Assembly (NCBI GenBank): GCA_947172415.1
Contig: OX359189.1
Span: 4,974,501-5,038,500 of the forward strand
Reading direction: 5' to 3'
Length of the DNA stretch: 64,000 bases
Source of the DNA: Chondrosia reniformis
Taxonomy: Eukaryota > Porifera > Demospongiae > Chondrillida > Chondrillidae
Each line of letters starts with the position of its first letter. Position 1 is the stretch's first letter. The notes under the pieces are model-generated. The model saw nothing but the letters and a program-made list of their open reading frames with translations. It had not been told where the DNA came from and searched no databases. This document shows, one piece after another, positions 45,709 through 55,687 of the stretch. The position numbers and the translations under genes are program-made.

Positions 45709-46643
45709 ATGGCCGACCGAATCGATACGTATAGTTTCTTTCTGAGCTTCGTGACTTCTCTTGAAAACGGAATCCATTCAAACAACTTTTCGAAAAGAGG
45801 AAAGACACAAAACACCGAGATCAAGCAATTTTTAGAAGCAGCGAGTGCACAGGAAGAAATAGTAAGACAATTTTCGATCGATCTTTATGAAGCTGTGCAA
45901 CGCTGTATAATATTATCATGTGCTACTGTGCAACAATGTCGAGAAAGGTCCTCAAAGGCTTTTTACCAGCTGCAACTAAAAGTTGTTATCGATTTATGGC
46001 ATAAAGTCCATCGTGAGCTCTCTTTGCAGCCTCCAAACCCTCTTTGGCCTCAAACCATAAGTAGGCTTATTTTTGAGGATTCATTGGCAAAAAGGCTATC
46101 AGAGACAAGGAACAAAGGTGCAGTTTCTACAGAAGAATCAGCAGTGATTCAGGCAGATCAGGAGAATGCACTTAGATACCCTGCAGGTTTTGTACCCTTT
46201 AAATTGTTAAAAAGTATAAGAAGAAAGACACGGAAGAAGCTGCTGCAATTGTAAATTGTCTGTCTAATATGGCAGTCCAGGTAGAAGAAAGTAGTTTTTT
46301 GGCATACACTAGTGAATGGATTAAGGCTATTAACAGAGGTGGTCTCTTTGAATGCACCGATGCATCCTACCATTTCTTCAGATGTATGGAAATAGAAATG
46401 AGGACTGCAATGAAGGGGCATGTTGTAGGCAGCACTGCTGCAGACAGTGAGATAATATCATCTGTTTGCTCAAGTGAATCTGTTCTCTCTCACTGGGAGA
46501 GTTTAGCAAGTACACTAAGAGAAGAGTCTAAAATGGCCTTACTGAAGAATATCATTGAATTGTGGTTGACCATTAGACTGCATGCATTTACCAAAATGGT
46601 TTTGGAACAATTTAAAAAAGAAAAGGAAATTTCAACATCTTAA
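45709..46643 (+). CDS. partner ORF of the P-like transposon, function unknown
   Basis: About 311 residues if the frame is followed across a one-base shift in a run of A near 46213. Landmarks: MADRIDTYSFFLSFV, QFLEAASAQEEIVRQFS, ENALRYPAGFVPFKLLK, then CLSNMAVQVEESSFLAYTSE and INRGGLFECTDASYHFF, ending in VLEQFKKEKEISTS. It is largely helical and charged, with no THAP finger, membrane segment or catalytic motif that I recognise. I recall related 'ENALRYAAGYVPFK' proteins in cnidarian and sponge genomes, but no function. Its position inside perfect TIRs, opposite the transposase, suggests a role in transposition or its control. The shift could be a sequencing error. Confidence 0.65.
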
Positions 46644-46837
46644 GCAACATCCCTCAGAGCTAATTTAAGTTCTCTAAGTAGTACAAGTTCCAGAAAATAA
46701 TTATTGAAACATGTTACGGTAACAGTTACTGTAATTTATTTTTATTCAATGACACAGTGTCAGTTATACTTTTCAATTTCAAGTATATTCATGTGACAGG
46801 AAAAATGTATTGAAAAGTATAAAACAATTATAAAGTT

Positions 46838-48873
46838 TCAGTTTATTTTCTTAGGTCTCTTTGGGAGTGGCACTGATTGTGACACCCCAGGTTGCTGCGG
46901 AAATAAGCGTTTCTTTAAGCGAGATTCACTCCTGACTTCATCTAGAGTAGCAGATGCTTGTAATCTAAGCAAATCTGTTGCCTCCTGCATTCTTATAACA
47001 CTAGGGTTTGTATTTCTTCCTCCAGGCTGTCTAACTTTTCCAAAAAAATTCTCTAAGGGGTCTTGACTGAATCTTTCACTAAGTAGGTAGTGGCCTTGTA
47101 ATTCAGGATGTTGCAAAAGTTCCTTCACAACAGCAACAAATGAAAGCACTGTCATTCTCAGCCCCACTTGAGTTTCATGGCTAAACATCATTAAGGCTTT
47201 CTCTGCTTTGGTATATCCAGTTCGCTCTGATACGGCAACTTTCCAAGCATCTAAGTAACCAAGAAAAGCATCTTCTAGCCATGTCAGTCGACTATCATTT
47301 GGTGATGTATATGGCTTCAAGTCATTCTTTTTCTTGTGAATCCATTCGTCCTTGCTTCTAACATTCAACATATCAAAAAATCGATCCATAAATAGGAGAA
47401 AAGTCTGAGTACCAGCAGAGCCTGGAATTGCATAATACTGCAGTGCCTCACATGTTGAACGGCTAAGTATCTGCACAGCTAGACTAACTCTCATCTTGGA
47501 GAATGATGTAAGATGAAAATGCTCCCTTTTCAACTTGTATGCAATATGTAAGCCTGCACTTTGTTTAGAGCAATGCATCAAGGCTTCTTCTAGTTGCAGA
47601 AGATGCTTCCAAGATATGGCCATGCCATTCCACAACTGCCTGCTGAAGGTGTGACTACCTGAATTACTTAAGTTATTCCTAGCTGTCTTCAGTAAGTGTG
47701 GTGCATCAGAAAAGAAGTAAACTAACTTCCCCTTAATGGCACTGTATGGATTGATAGCTTTGTGAACCAGTTGGTGCAAATTTGATGGATCTTGATGCAT
47801 ATTGAAGTAACGGCGGTTAGGGCTTGATCCATCAGCAGTCTGAAACACAACAGTAAAATCAGATCTCTCAAGAAGCTCAACAGCTTGCCAGAGTATTTCA
47901 AAGAGGTTTACACATGTTACACCAGCAGTTGGGAAGTTAGCCAAGGGAAAGTTGAGCTTAAAAAATTTCCCTAACCATAACAGTCAATACACGTGTAGCT
48001 ATTGCTGGAGTGCTTCCTTTCTCTAATGTAATAAGTTGTTGGTCTACTGCTCCAAGATTGACAAAGCCAATTATACGAGATGTGTTCTTGTCATACACTA
48101 AATCAGATCTGTCCACTAACTTAACAATTGCATTTTTTGGTGTAGCCATTTGCAGTAGTTGGTCATCACATACACCTTTACAGAGAGGTGCAGTTTCCAA
48201 ATAACTTAGGACTCGCTGAAGAGTAGTTACATCTAATGTATCAGGAAGCAACTGCAAATCTGGAATGCCATCCCTATTTATTAAATGACCCCATATCCAC
48301 AGTCTCCATGATCCATTTACTGTTGCTATTACATGTGATATGCTGATAGGCTGCTGTTCAGTAAACTTTTCTTGTACATGGAGTCGATATAGGCTATGAT
48401 TCATGCCAATTCTCCACTTGGAAACTGCTGAAGAACTTCATCTGCAATGGTATCCAAATTGGGGACAGGATGAAAACCCGGAGAAATCAAAGTTGGAACA
48501 AGTGGCTTCAATGGGGTTGCCATTTGCATACCGGGATCTACATCGGAATCAGCTACATAAAGAAGTCAAAAATATAATGTGTATCATACGTAGTACGATG
48601 AACTATTAATAGACTCATGGCATGTAAATAATTGTGTGCAGTAGACTGCCTCTGTAGACTCCTATTTATAATTAATTAGTGCATGCATGAGTTTAAGTTT
48701 GGGAGCTAACTTTTATTGTCTGCTGATGGACTTGGTTCTTGCTCACTCAGTGTGTCAGTAGGAGGTACTGAATGCATTGTTAGACTAACAGTTGATGGGC
48801 CTGACGATTCATTTGCCACTTTTGACTGCTTTCCCTTACTCTTCCTATGTGATAGATGCTTCTTTCTTCCCAT
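46838..48873 (-). CDS. P-element-like (THAP9-type) transposase, two exons, frameshifted
   Basis: Exon 1 48873-48711 (MGRKKHLSHRKSKGKQSKVA) joins exon 2 (48552 on) with GT/AG sites and matching phase. Exon 2 runs DSDVDPGMQMATPLKPLVP, then MNHSLYRLHVQ, DLVYDKNTSRIIGFVNLG, a KLNFPLANFPTAGV segment, FQTADGSSPNRRYFNMH, FSDAPHLLKTARNNL and finally SQDPLENFFGKVRQPGGRN. These are hallmarks of P-type RNase H-fold transposases. One-base shifts occur near 48405 and 47957 (the latter in a run of T). No N-terminal THAP C2CH finger is visible; the start is only a basic stretch. Young TIRs argue the shifts are recent or artefactual. Confidence 0.85.
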
Positions 48874-49321
48874 TGGCTTAAACCTTCAATTGGTAAATGG
48901 TTGATGAACACGATCGGCGTACGGATAGTCGGAGGCAACGTAGCTGAAGGCCGTAATTATTAAAAGCCGTTTAGAATGAAAAAACGTCTTTCATCGCTTT
49001 TATATTGGTACAAAACTTACCCGCTGGCCGAAGCGTCTGTCGTTTTGTACCTTTATCTAGTACGATACGAAAGAACAATAGGTGAACCGTTTTCCATTGT
49101 GTAGCCGATTATCACTGCCATTGCTTAGAGGGGAAACCCCTTCGTTATTCGACGTTATAAGCTGGCGATAGCCCTAAAAGTATAGCGAATGTCACTACGG
49201 AAACTCGTTACTTAGAAACCACAATGGATCAGGAGTTCCAACACGGAAGTACGACGTCACCATATAAATATCTGTATAGTGACGTCACGCGTTTCCAATC
49301 CCGTATGTTGGTTAGTCTATG

Positions 49322-49675
49322 CTTTGGGTAAGAAGCTTTCTCTGATTATCTACAGAATCAAATTCGGTCAGGAAGAGCCCTGGTTATCCTTTTGTAACGG
49401 TATTTCTTTATGTAATCTATTCAAAGCCCTAGAACATTGGAGAAGAGTTGTAACCTCAAACAAATTGTTTACCAAACCGTCAAGTGAAGCATGGCAAGCA
49501 GAATAAGGTGCACAAATAATCCACCGTCTTTAGTCTTTGTATCACCAACATTTCGGCTTCTGCATTGTTATGTAGATCTGTAAATTGCACTACAAAACGC
49601 CCATGGTATCTTTGATGCAAATATGCAGCACTCACTATTGAAGATACCTAATTATCTGATGCAAATACAGTGGGA
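49322..49675. repeat. right-arm segment (mirror of 31352-31690)
   Basis: Resumes the inverted-arm homology immediately after the P-like element's target duplication and ends at the TA beside the pogo-type end. Confidence 0.8.
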
Positions 49676-50035
49676 CCTGGTTTAACTGCCACTGTTTGTT
49701 TGAACTAAAAATGTGGGAAAATCAGGTGTCAGATAAATATGAGTTCCAAATATCAATTAATAACTCTAACTCTTCAGTGTAGTTCAAATACAGTGTAATA
49801 CAAATTCAGTGTAATACAAATTTAGTGATAAAGCATCAGTGTATATTCATAAATGAAAGTAAAATACAAAATTGTCCATATTAAGTGCATCTCCAAATTT
49901 TTTTGCTTTCATTTTATGTAAATCGTCAGAAATGGCTACTTTTTGTAAACGAATACTTGAACACCGGAGCATAAGTGCTTTTTCCATCTTCTCATGTAAC
50001 AGCTGTTGTTTTTTGGTGTCATCAGAATCTACAAA
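49676..50035 (-). pseudogene. pogo/Tigger remnant, right-arm copy
   Basis: Starts with CAGTGGGACCTGGTTTAAC. The minus strand encodes LLHEKMEKALMLRCSSIR and KAKKFGDALNMDNF, i.e. the second half of the CENP-B-type region. The first half, and about 840 bp of the left-arm sequence (30171-31009), are deleted here. Confidence 0.75.
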
Positions 50036-50480
50036 TCTACAACGCATGTTAACTTTACACATTTTATACCATTTGACAATGACTACTTGTCAATGGTTTT
50101 ATTATTGGCTACATTTAAAACATCAGTTATATTGTCTTTTCTGGTTCTCTGCTTCTACTTGTTGTAAATATGTAGTTCTTTTCTTTACACTTTTTATAAA
50201 AATAGTGAATGGTGCATATAATCAAAAGTGTTAGCATTCAGTTATAAAATTCCTTACCAGAGCTCTGTTGGAAAATCCAAACATGTGAGGTTTCCACTGG
50301 AGGCTGAGGCAAATGTTGCACAATTGCAACCTGTGCATGCTTCCCTCCCTTCTAGAAGCCACCATGGTTTCATGAATCGGATCCCCAGCAGATGTTGTTA
50401 TGAGATTGTGTTTGGTCTACCTGTTATACATGGTACTTTTACTCTTGTGCCATGGATATATAGAACAGAATCCTAGCCCC
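50036..50480 (+). repeat. right-arm leader segment with degenerate 2A-like peptide
   Basis: Reverse counterpart of 29705-30170. The plus-strand frame from 50400 reads MRLCLVYLLYMVLLLLCHG, then YIEQNPSP. 2A-like peptides (consensus D-[VI]-E-x-N-P-G-P) are common at the start of invertebrate retroelement proteins, often after a hydrophobic leader. Here two consensus positions are changed. The frame continues to 50672 with a basic segment (CYKKRKDIDHRQESYSE) leading toward the Helitron Rep region. Confidence 0.5.
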
Positions 50481-50682
50481 TTTACCCAAAAAGATGAGAA
50501 ATTTCCAAAAAAAGTTTTATGCTACAAAAAAAGAAAGGATATTGATCACCGTCAAGAATCATATAGTGAAAACCTTGTAAAAAGGATAGCCGATGCTCGC
50601 AAGTTATCTTTATCATCAGACAGTGATATTGAACAATACAAACTTTTAGGCATTCAAGACAGTCCTTTTTGATAATCGTCAA

Positions 50683-52245
50683 AGGTATCTTGATGTAATG
50701 TGTTTCCAATACTTTTCCCAACTGGAAAATATGGTCAGTACCATAATCGTGAGATCAAACTATCATAAAGTGAGTACATAAAATCACGTCTTTTAAGTAA
50801 GGATTCACGTTTCAAAAAAAATCCTCAATGTGTCTTTTATTATCGAATTACAAGAACTTTCTTCTGGTGTGTACAATATCTTAAAATCTTCAAAGAGTAA
50901 ATCTATGTCAGTCAGCTTACTATTAGACAAAATTGCTGAATTTGATGGCCAACTTGAAGCAAGTTTGTGTAATATGCTCCAGTCAGTTCGTGGTACTAAA
51001 CAGATCTGGTTTTGTAGGCAAAGTGAACTCCGATGCATGATACGAAATTTTGGACCACCTACTCTATTCCTCACGTTTAGCTGTGCAGAGTATGAATCTG
51101 GAGATATAATGGATTATCTTCAAAACGTTAACAATGTACCTTTTACATATAATATCGGAAAACTTTGTATTGAAGATCCAATATCACTTTCTAGACAATT
51201 TTCATTCAAATTTCATGCTTTCTTTAAAACTGTATTAATAAAGGGGTCCGTTCTTGGGGAAATTGATCACTTCTACTGGAAAAAGGAATACCAAGTACGT
51301 GGCGCACTGCATTATCATGCACTTCTTTGGATTAAGGGAGCTCTTGTTATTGGAGTTGATGATTCAAATGTAGTACTAAATTGGATTACAAATCATATAA
51401 CTTGTCAACTTCCAAATAAATCAATTAATCTAGAACTACACAGACTAGTCTTTAGGTATCAAATGCACAGATGTAGTGCATACTGTAAAAGAAGGTATAA
51501 ATATGGACAAGGTATTTATATAACAAGATGTAAATTTGGTTTTCCTCACCAAATTTGAACAGTTGATAACTTAAACTGTGTGGAAGATAGCCTAAAAACT
51601 CAAAAAAAAAATATAACCTAAAACGTGCTAAAAATGAAATTCATATAAATGATTACAATCCTCTCTTGCTATTCTTATGGAAGGCAAACATTGACATTCA
51701 GTTTGTTGCAGAGTCATCACTTGCTCTAGCCCACTATGTAAGTGGATACGTCACTAAGGCTGAAAAGAGTAGCAAGCAGGATATTTGGAATGATGTAAGT
51801 GAGTCTAAAACTATTTATAGTCGACTTTGGAATTTTGGAATACGTAGTTTGCGTTCTCGTTAATGTGGTCTCTATGAAGCAAGTGATTTGCTTTTAGGTG
51901 ATCATCTTAATGAAAAATCAAAAACTGTGAAGTGGATTGATATCTCTATGCCACATAAGAGAATACGAAGATTGAAGAATCAAAGTTCTTCAAGAATTAC
52001 AAAAGACTGACCCAAAAAGTGAAAATATTTTTAATGATAATTTAATTGATACATTTTATCCAAGACGGCCACAGAATCTTAAAAATCTTTGTCTCTATGA
52101 TTTTGTGGCTACTTATGCTTTTTCTAATATCAATGACAAAGAAAGGGTATATAGGAAGCTTAAAAATTCTAGACTTATTAATCACAAATTATTTGATCTA
52201 GAAAAAGAATCACAAAGAGAAGATTATTTTTACTCTTTGAAAAAA
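50683..52245 (+). pseudogene. Helitron Rep protein, right-arm copy (broken)
   Basis: Plus-strand frames give, in order, VMCFQYFSQLENM, ELQELSSGVYNILKSSKS, SVRGTKQIWFCRQSEL, PPTLFLTFSCAEYESGDI, LGEIDHFYWKKEYQVRG and ALHYHALLWI (HUH motif H-Y-H). Then come MHRCSAYCKRRYKYG, FLWKANIDIQFVAESSLALA, VSGYVTKAEKSSKQDIW, CGLYEASDLLLGDHL, NLIDTFYPRRPQNL and NHKLFDLEKESQREDYFYSL. It stops there; no helicase follows. Stops at 51556 and 51861 and shifts near 51985 break it. It retains the segment deleted from the left copy. Confidence 0.9.
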
Positions 52246-52888
52246 CATCACATTTGGTATCATTGGAATCAGTGGAAATTGCTGCATTACAAGATTTTAT
52301 ATTCTTAAGCTCTTTGTTTCCTGTGGCTGAATAGGATGTCTGAAAATTGATAAAATTCCAATCTCCAAGCCAATTAATTATAGTTATAACCTCATTTATC
52401 ATACTGACACTCCAACATTCTTGTGCGCATAATTAATAGGTGTTAAATAAACAATGGAACCCTTCCATTATTGCAACACTAATACTGTGAGTAATGCACC
52501 TATACCTTTGCAATCTTGATGTTCAAGGATCTATGGTACTAACTAACTGGATTAAGTTTATGCTTTGGGTTCAGGTATATGTATATTTATGAAAATCACC
52601 TCCTATTTACATATGCCTTTTGTAGGAATGCCTGGGATACCAAAATTACAATTGAAAAATATGAGTAACCAGTTAGTTTCTTTTTTCTAGTTTATTTAAT
52701 TAAAATCAATATCTTTGATCTCTAGGATGAGCGTAACAATCTTCCTCCAGTGAGTCACTGGATGTATTATCCTCAAGGGCACTATCATCCTGAGTTCTTA
52801 GGTGGCCGGTTTAGCAATGTTTGTTTCACCGTTTGAGCCCTAGAGTCTAGAGTGTCATCTGAGTCAGAATAAATTGTCTGCCTTTTTT
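52246..52888. repeat. right-arm segment (mirror of 12520-13178)
   Basis: Inverse homology with the left arm resumes at AAACATCACATTTGGTATC, just after the Helitron fragment. No coding match. Confidence 0.75.
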
Positions 52889-53147
52889 AGGGGCTGCCAT
52901 AGGCAGCCCCTATATTGTTTTCATAACGCAATTTATGTATGGCTTCATGTTACGGATATATATATATATATATGTATAATATGAGTTCATACGCAACTAT
53001 CGTAACACTTAAGTTTTACGTCAATACATCGTTTTTGCAAATGGCGGCATTGAGGAAGCTTTAGGTAACGTAGTAGAACAAGTAGTTCGAGTAACTTCGG
53101 CAGGCGGCAGCCCCATATGTTTTTAAACTCGAACTACTTGTTCTTTG
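52889..53147 (+). mobile_element. palindrome-ended non-autonomous element, copy 2
   Basis: Starts AGGGGCTGCCATAGGCAGCC and ends GGCAGCCCC...TTTTTAAACTCGAACTACTTGTT. The left arm, near 12510, reads directly across the site (CTGCCTTTTTCTTTG as its complement), so this copy inserted after the arms separated. At most 1-2 bp could be duplicated. Confidence 0.85.
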
Positions 53148-53630
53148 TATTTTCTTAGGACTGCTGGTTATATTTTTTGTCCTGCTTCAGATTTGCTGTT
53201 AAGGTTTAAACTTGTGGTGTGTTCAGATTCAGAATTGCTATCCCTGTTTGCATCTAATGTGGAAACATCAAGCCAGGACCAGTCTTCAGTGTCTTCAGCA
53301 GTTGTAAATTGCAAGGTTTGAATTTCCTTAGCAAAAGTATATTTGTGTGTGTGTGTGTGTTGTGTGTGTGTGAGTGTGTGTGTGTGTGTGTGTGTGCGTA
53401 GTTTATTAGAGAATGAAAAAATACTAACTCGCTATACAATAAAACTGAAATATGTATCCTGTGTACGTGGTTAAGCTGTACAAAACCTCAGCTGCATACA
53501 GTGAAATATGAAAATGTTTGAATTCGAACTATGTGGGCTGCACTGTTAATAGAGATAGAATTTACACCTCTTGTTTCATTCACGCACGAGCCTGAGATTT
53601 CCGCTATATGGAGGGTTCAAAGTAGCAGTT
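53148..53630. repeat. right-arm segment (mirror of 12020-12500) with (GT)n
   Basis: Includes the interrupted GT repeat at about 53342-53398. The homology breaks at about 53630, where the left arm continues into retrotransposon coding sequence and the right arm does not. Confidence 0.8.
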
Positions 53631-54030
53631 TTAATATAGAAAGTTCAGACGGTGCTTTAAAATTGAATGAAAGAGTAAAGATTGTGATTAGGCAATATCA
53701 GTAAACATTGTGGTTATAGAAAAATGCTTTGGTGTACGCAACGTCTATACGTCTAATGGGTATGTGTCAAAGATTTCGCAAACAGTCACTTTCCGTATAG
53801 ATAATTCTTTATAGTGGTAAGCGGCTAGAAATAAACAAAAAAGTACTCTGTACAAATGTTTTTGTTTTAAAAATGTCGTGGCCAGAGAGTCAAAAGTGCG
53901 GTTTCTTTTAATATCATTTACTCTAACCTTTTCCACTGTTGCTGCTGCTATTTCGGTCCTCTTCGTACCTTAAATCCTATCTTAATAACGACTGGAACTG
54001 AACGGAAGCAAAATTATATATATTATTTTT
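53631..54030. other. spacer, nothing recognised
   Basis: No gene or repeat partner identified; ends in a TTA/AT-rich run next to the inverted 3' end of the retrotransposon. Confidence 0.4.
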
Positions 54031-54215
54031 TAATTATCATTATTATAATAATTATTATTATTATTATAATAAAATAAAGAAAGTTAGATATTTGGTTATC
54101 CAAATAAGGTCAAATGGCTCCAATAATGGCAGCGGCATTTCTTTCTGAATAGCCATGGATACCCGCTGGATTAAAAAATGTTTGGCCCTGGTATCACCAC
54201 TGATAGAAATCAATC
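54031..54215 (-). repeat. inverted copy of a retrotransposon 3' end
   Basis: Reverse complement of about 55300-55475 (GATACCAGGGC..., CCGCTGGATT, CATTTCTTTCTGAATAGCC), including the TTA-rich tail. Thus the plus-strand element is bounded by its own 3' end at both sides. Confidence 0.85.
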
Positions 54216-55430
54216 TATGGAATCTAGGCTCCATGTCTTGGACTGCCATTACGCCATTCTGCTAATGAAACACACTCTTGTCATTCCAAAAATCTTATAC
54301 ATCTTAAGGACAGCCCCTTTTTTCTTATCAAGCACTCTAGCAGTTTTTGACAGAGAACTCCAATCCCTACTTAGTGAAGTCCTTAACATCAATTTTGTCA
54401 ATGATGCAGTGTGGACTCAGGCCACACTACAAGTTAAGAATGGAGGAATCGGTCTTTGTAGTGCTGTGCAGCTTGCACCTTCTGCCTTCTTGGCCTCTGC
54501 TGCTACCTGTACCAATCTTATCACCACAATTCTGCATTCTAGTAGTCCAGCTCATCAATTAAATATCACTGGAGTAGACGAAGCCCTGTCTGAGTGGAAA
54601 AAGGACCACAATCTTTCCCCTCCTTCTCCATCGAAAGCCTCAAAGCAAAAGGCTTGGGACATTCCCCATGTAGAGGAAACCTACACGTCACTGCTGCAAA
54701 GGGCCAGAGTTCACGGGCCAGATTACTTGCTGCAGCAACCAAGGAATCTAGAGCATGGCTTAATGCTATGCCAATATCTGCCTTTGGTTTGTGTTTGGAT
54801 AATAAATCTGTTCGCACTGCCATAGGCCTACGGTTGGGAGCCCAACTTTCCCACCCCCATCCCTGTCAGCAGTGTGATCAACAAGTTGATGAACTAGGTA
54901 GACATGGTCTGAGCTGTTTGAAAATCCAAGGAAGATTTTGCCGTCATACTGCCATTAATCCATCATCAAAGTGAAGCTAATGGCAGCCCAGATACCATCA
55001 AATTTGGAGGCCTCTGGCCTTAACAGATCGGATGGTAAACGACCTGATGAGATAACCATCACTCCTTGGAAGTGTGGTGGCTCTTGAGTTTGGGACGTTA
55101 CTGTTCCTGATACCTTTGCCAATTCATATGAACACGTTGCCTGTCTGGGGGTTGGTAGAGTTGCTTCCCTCGCAGAGGAAAGGAAATCCACCAAGTATGA
55201 GCAACTTTTCGGGGTATACCATTTCAAACCAATTGCCATTGAAACTTCTGGCGCCTTTGGACCAGAAGCAGCTGACGTCTTTGATGATCTTGGCCATAGA
55301 TTGATTGCTATCAGTGGTGATACCAGGGCAAAACATTTTTTTAATCCAGCGGGTATCCATGGCTATTCAGAAAGGAAATGCCGCTGCTATTATTGGAGCC
55401 ATTTGACCTTTTTTGGCTAACCAAATATCT
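54216..55430 (+). pseudogene. second RLE-type non-LTR retrotransposon, C-terminal half (broken)
   Basis: Starts in the post-RT region (HYAILLMKHTLVIPKILYIL), then LAPSAFLASAATCTNL, ARLLAAATKESRAWLNAM, LGAQLSHPHPCQQCDQQ with the finger C-x2-C-x7-H-x4-C (ELGRHGLSC), and the RLE region SDGKRPDEITITPW...VWDVT. The end is PIAIETSGAFGPEAADVF, then AIQKGNAAAIIG. The frame changes near 54735 and 55000, and a stop lies just before VWDVT. It is the same family as the fragment at 11225-12060 but overlaps it only at about 54232-54345. It ends in an ATT-rich tail. Confidence 0.82.
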
Positions 55431-55687
55431 AACTTTCTTTTTTTATTGTTATTATAATAATAATAATAATTATATATTATTATTTTAATTATTATTATGG
55501 AAAAAGGATAATGATTTGTGGTAATTAGGGCATGAATGAGGTAACAGGATTAAGAAAAGAAAAGGCCTAAGTGTCCATATACAATAAAATACTAAATGAA
55601 ATAATACAGGAAACACAAACATTAAATAATTATATATGAAAAGTGATCTTATAACACATTTCCTTAAAAAATAAAATAAAGTCCAAT
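55431..55687. other. AT-rich spacer between the two RLE elements
   Basis: ATT-rich tail of the plus-strand element followed by the 3' untranslated end of the minus-strand one. No gene. Confidence 0.5.

Larger units (their letters stand above)
45611..49321. mobile_element. P-like DNA transposon with two convergent genes
   Basis: Perfect 42-bp terminal inverted repeats (45611-45652 and 49280-49321), starting CATAGACTAACCAACATACG, flanked by CTTTGGG (45604-45610, 49322-49328). P elements make 8-bp duplications; here 7 bases match and the eighth differs (C/G). The left arm has the unoccupied site at 31691-31697. Inside, a plus-strand gene (45709-46643) and a minus-strand transposase (48873-46838) converge with about 195 bp between their stops. 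Confidence 0.93.
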
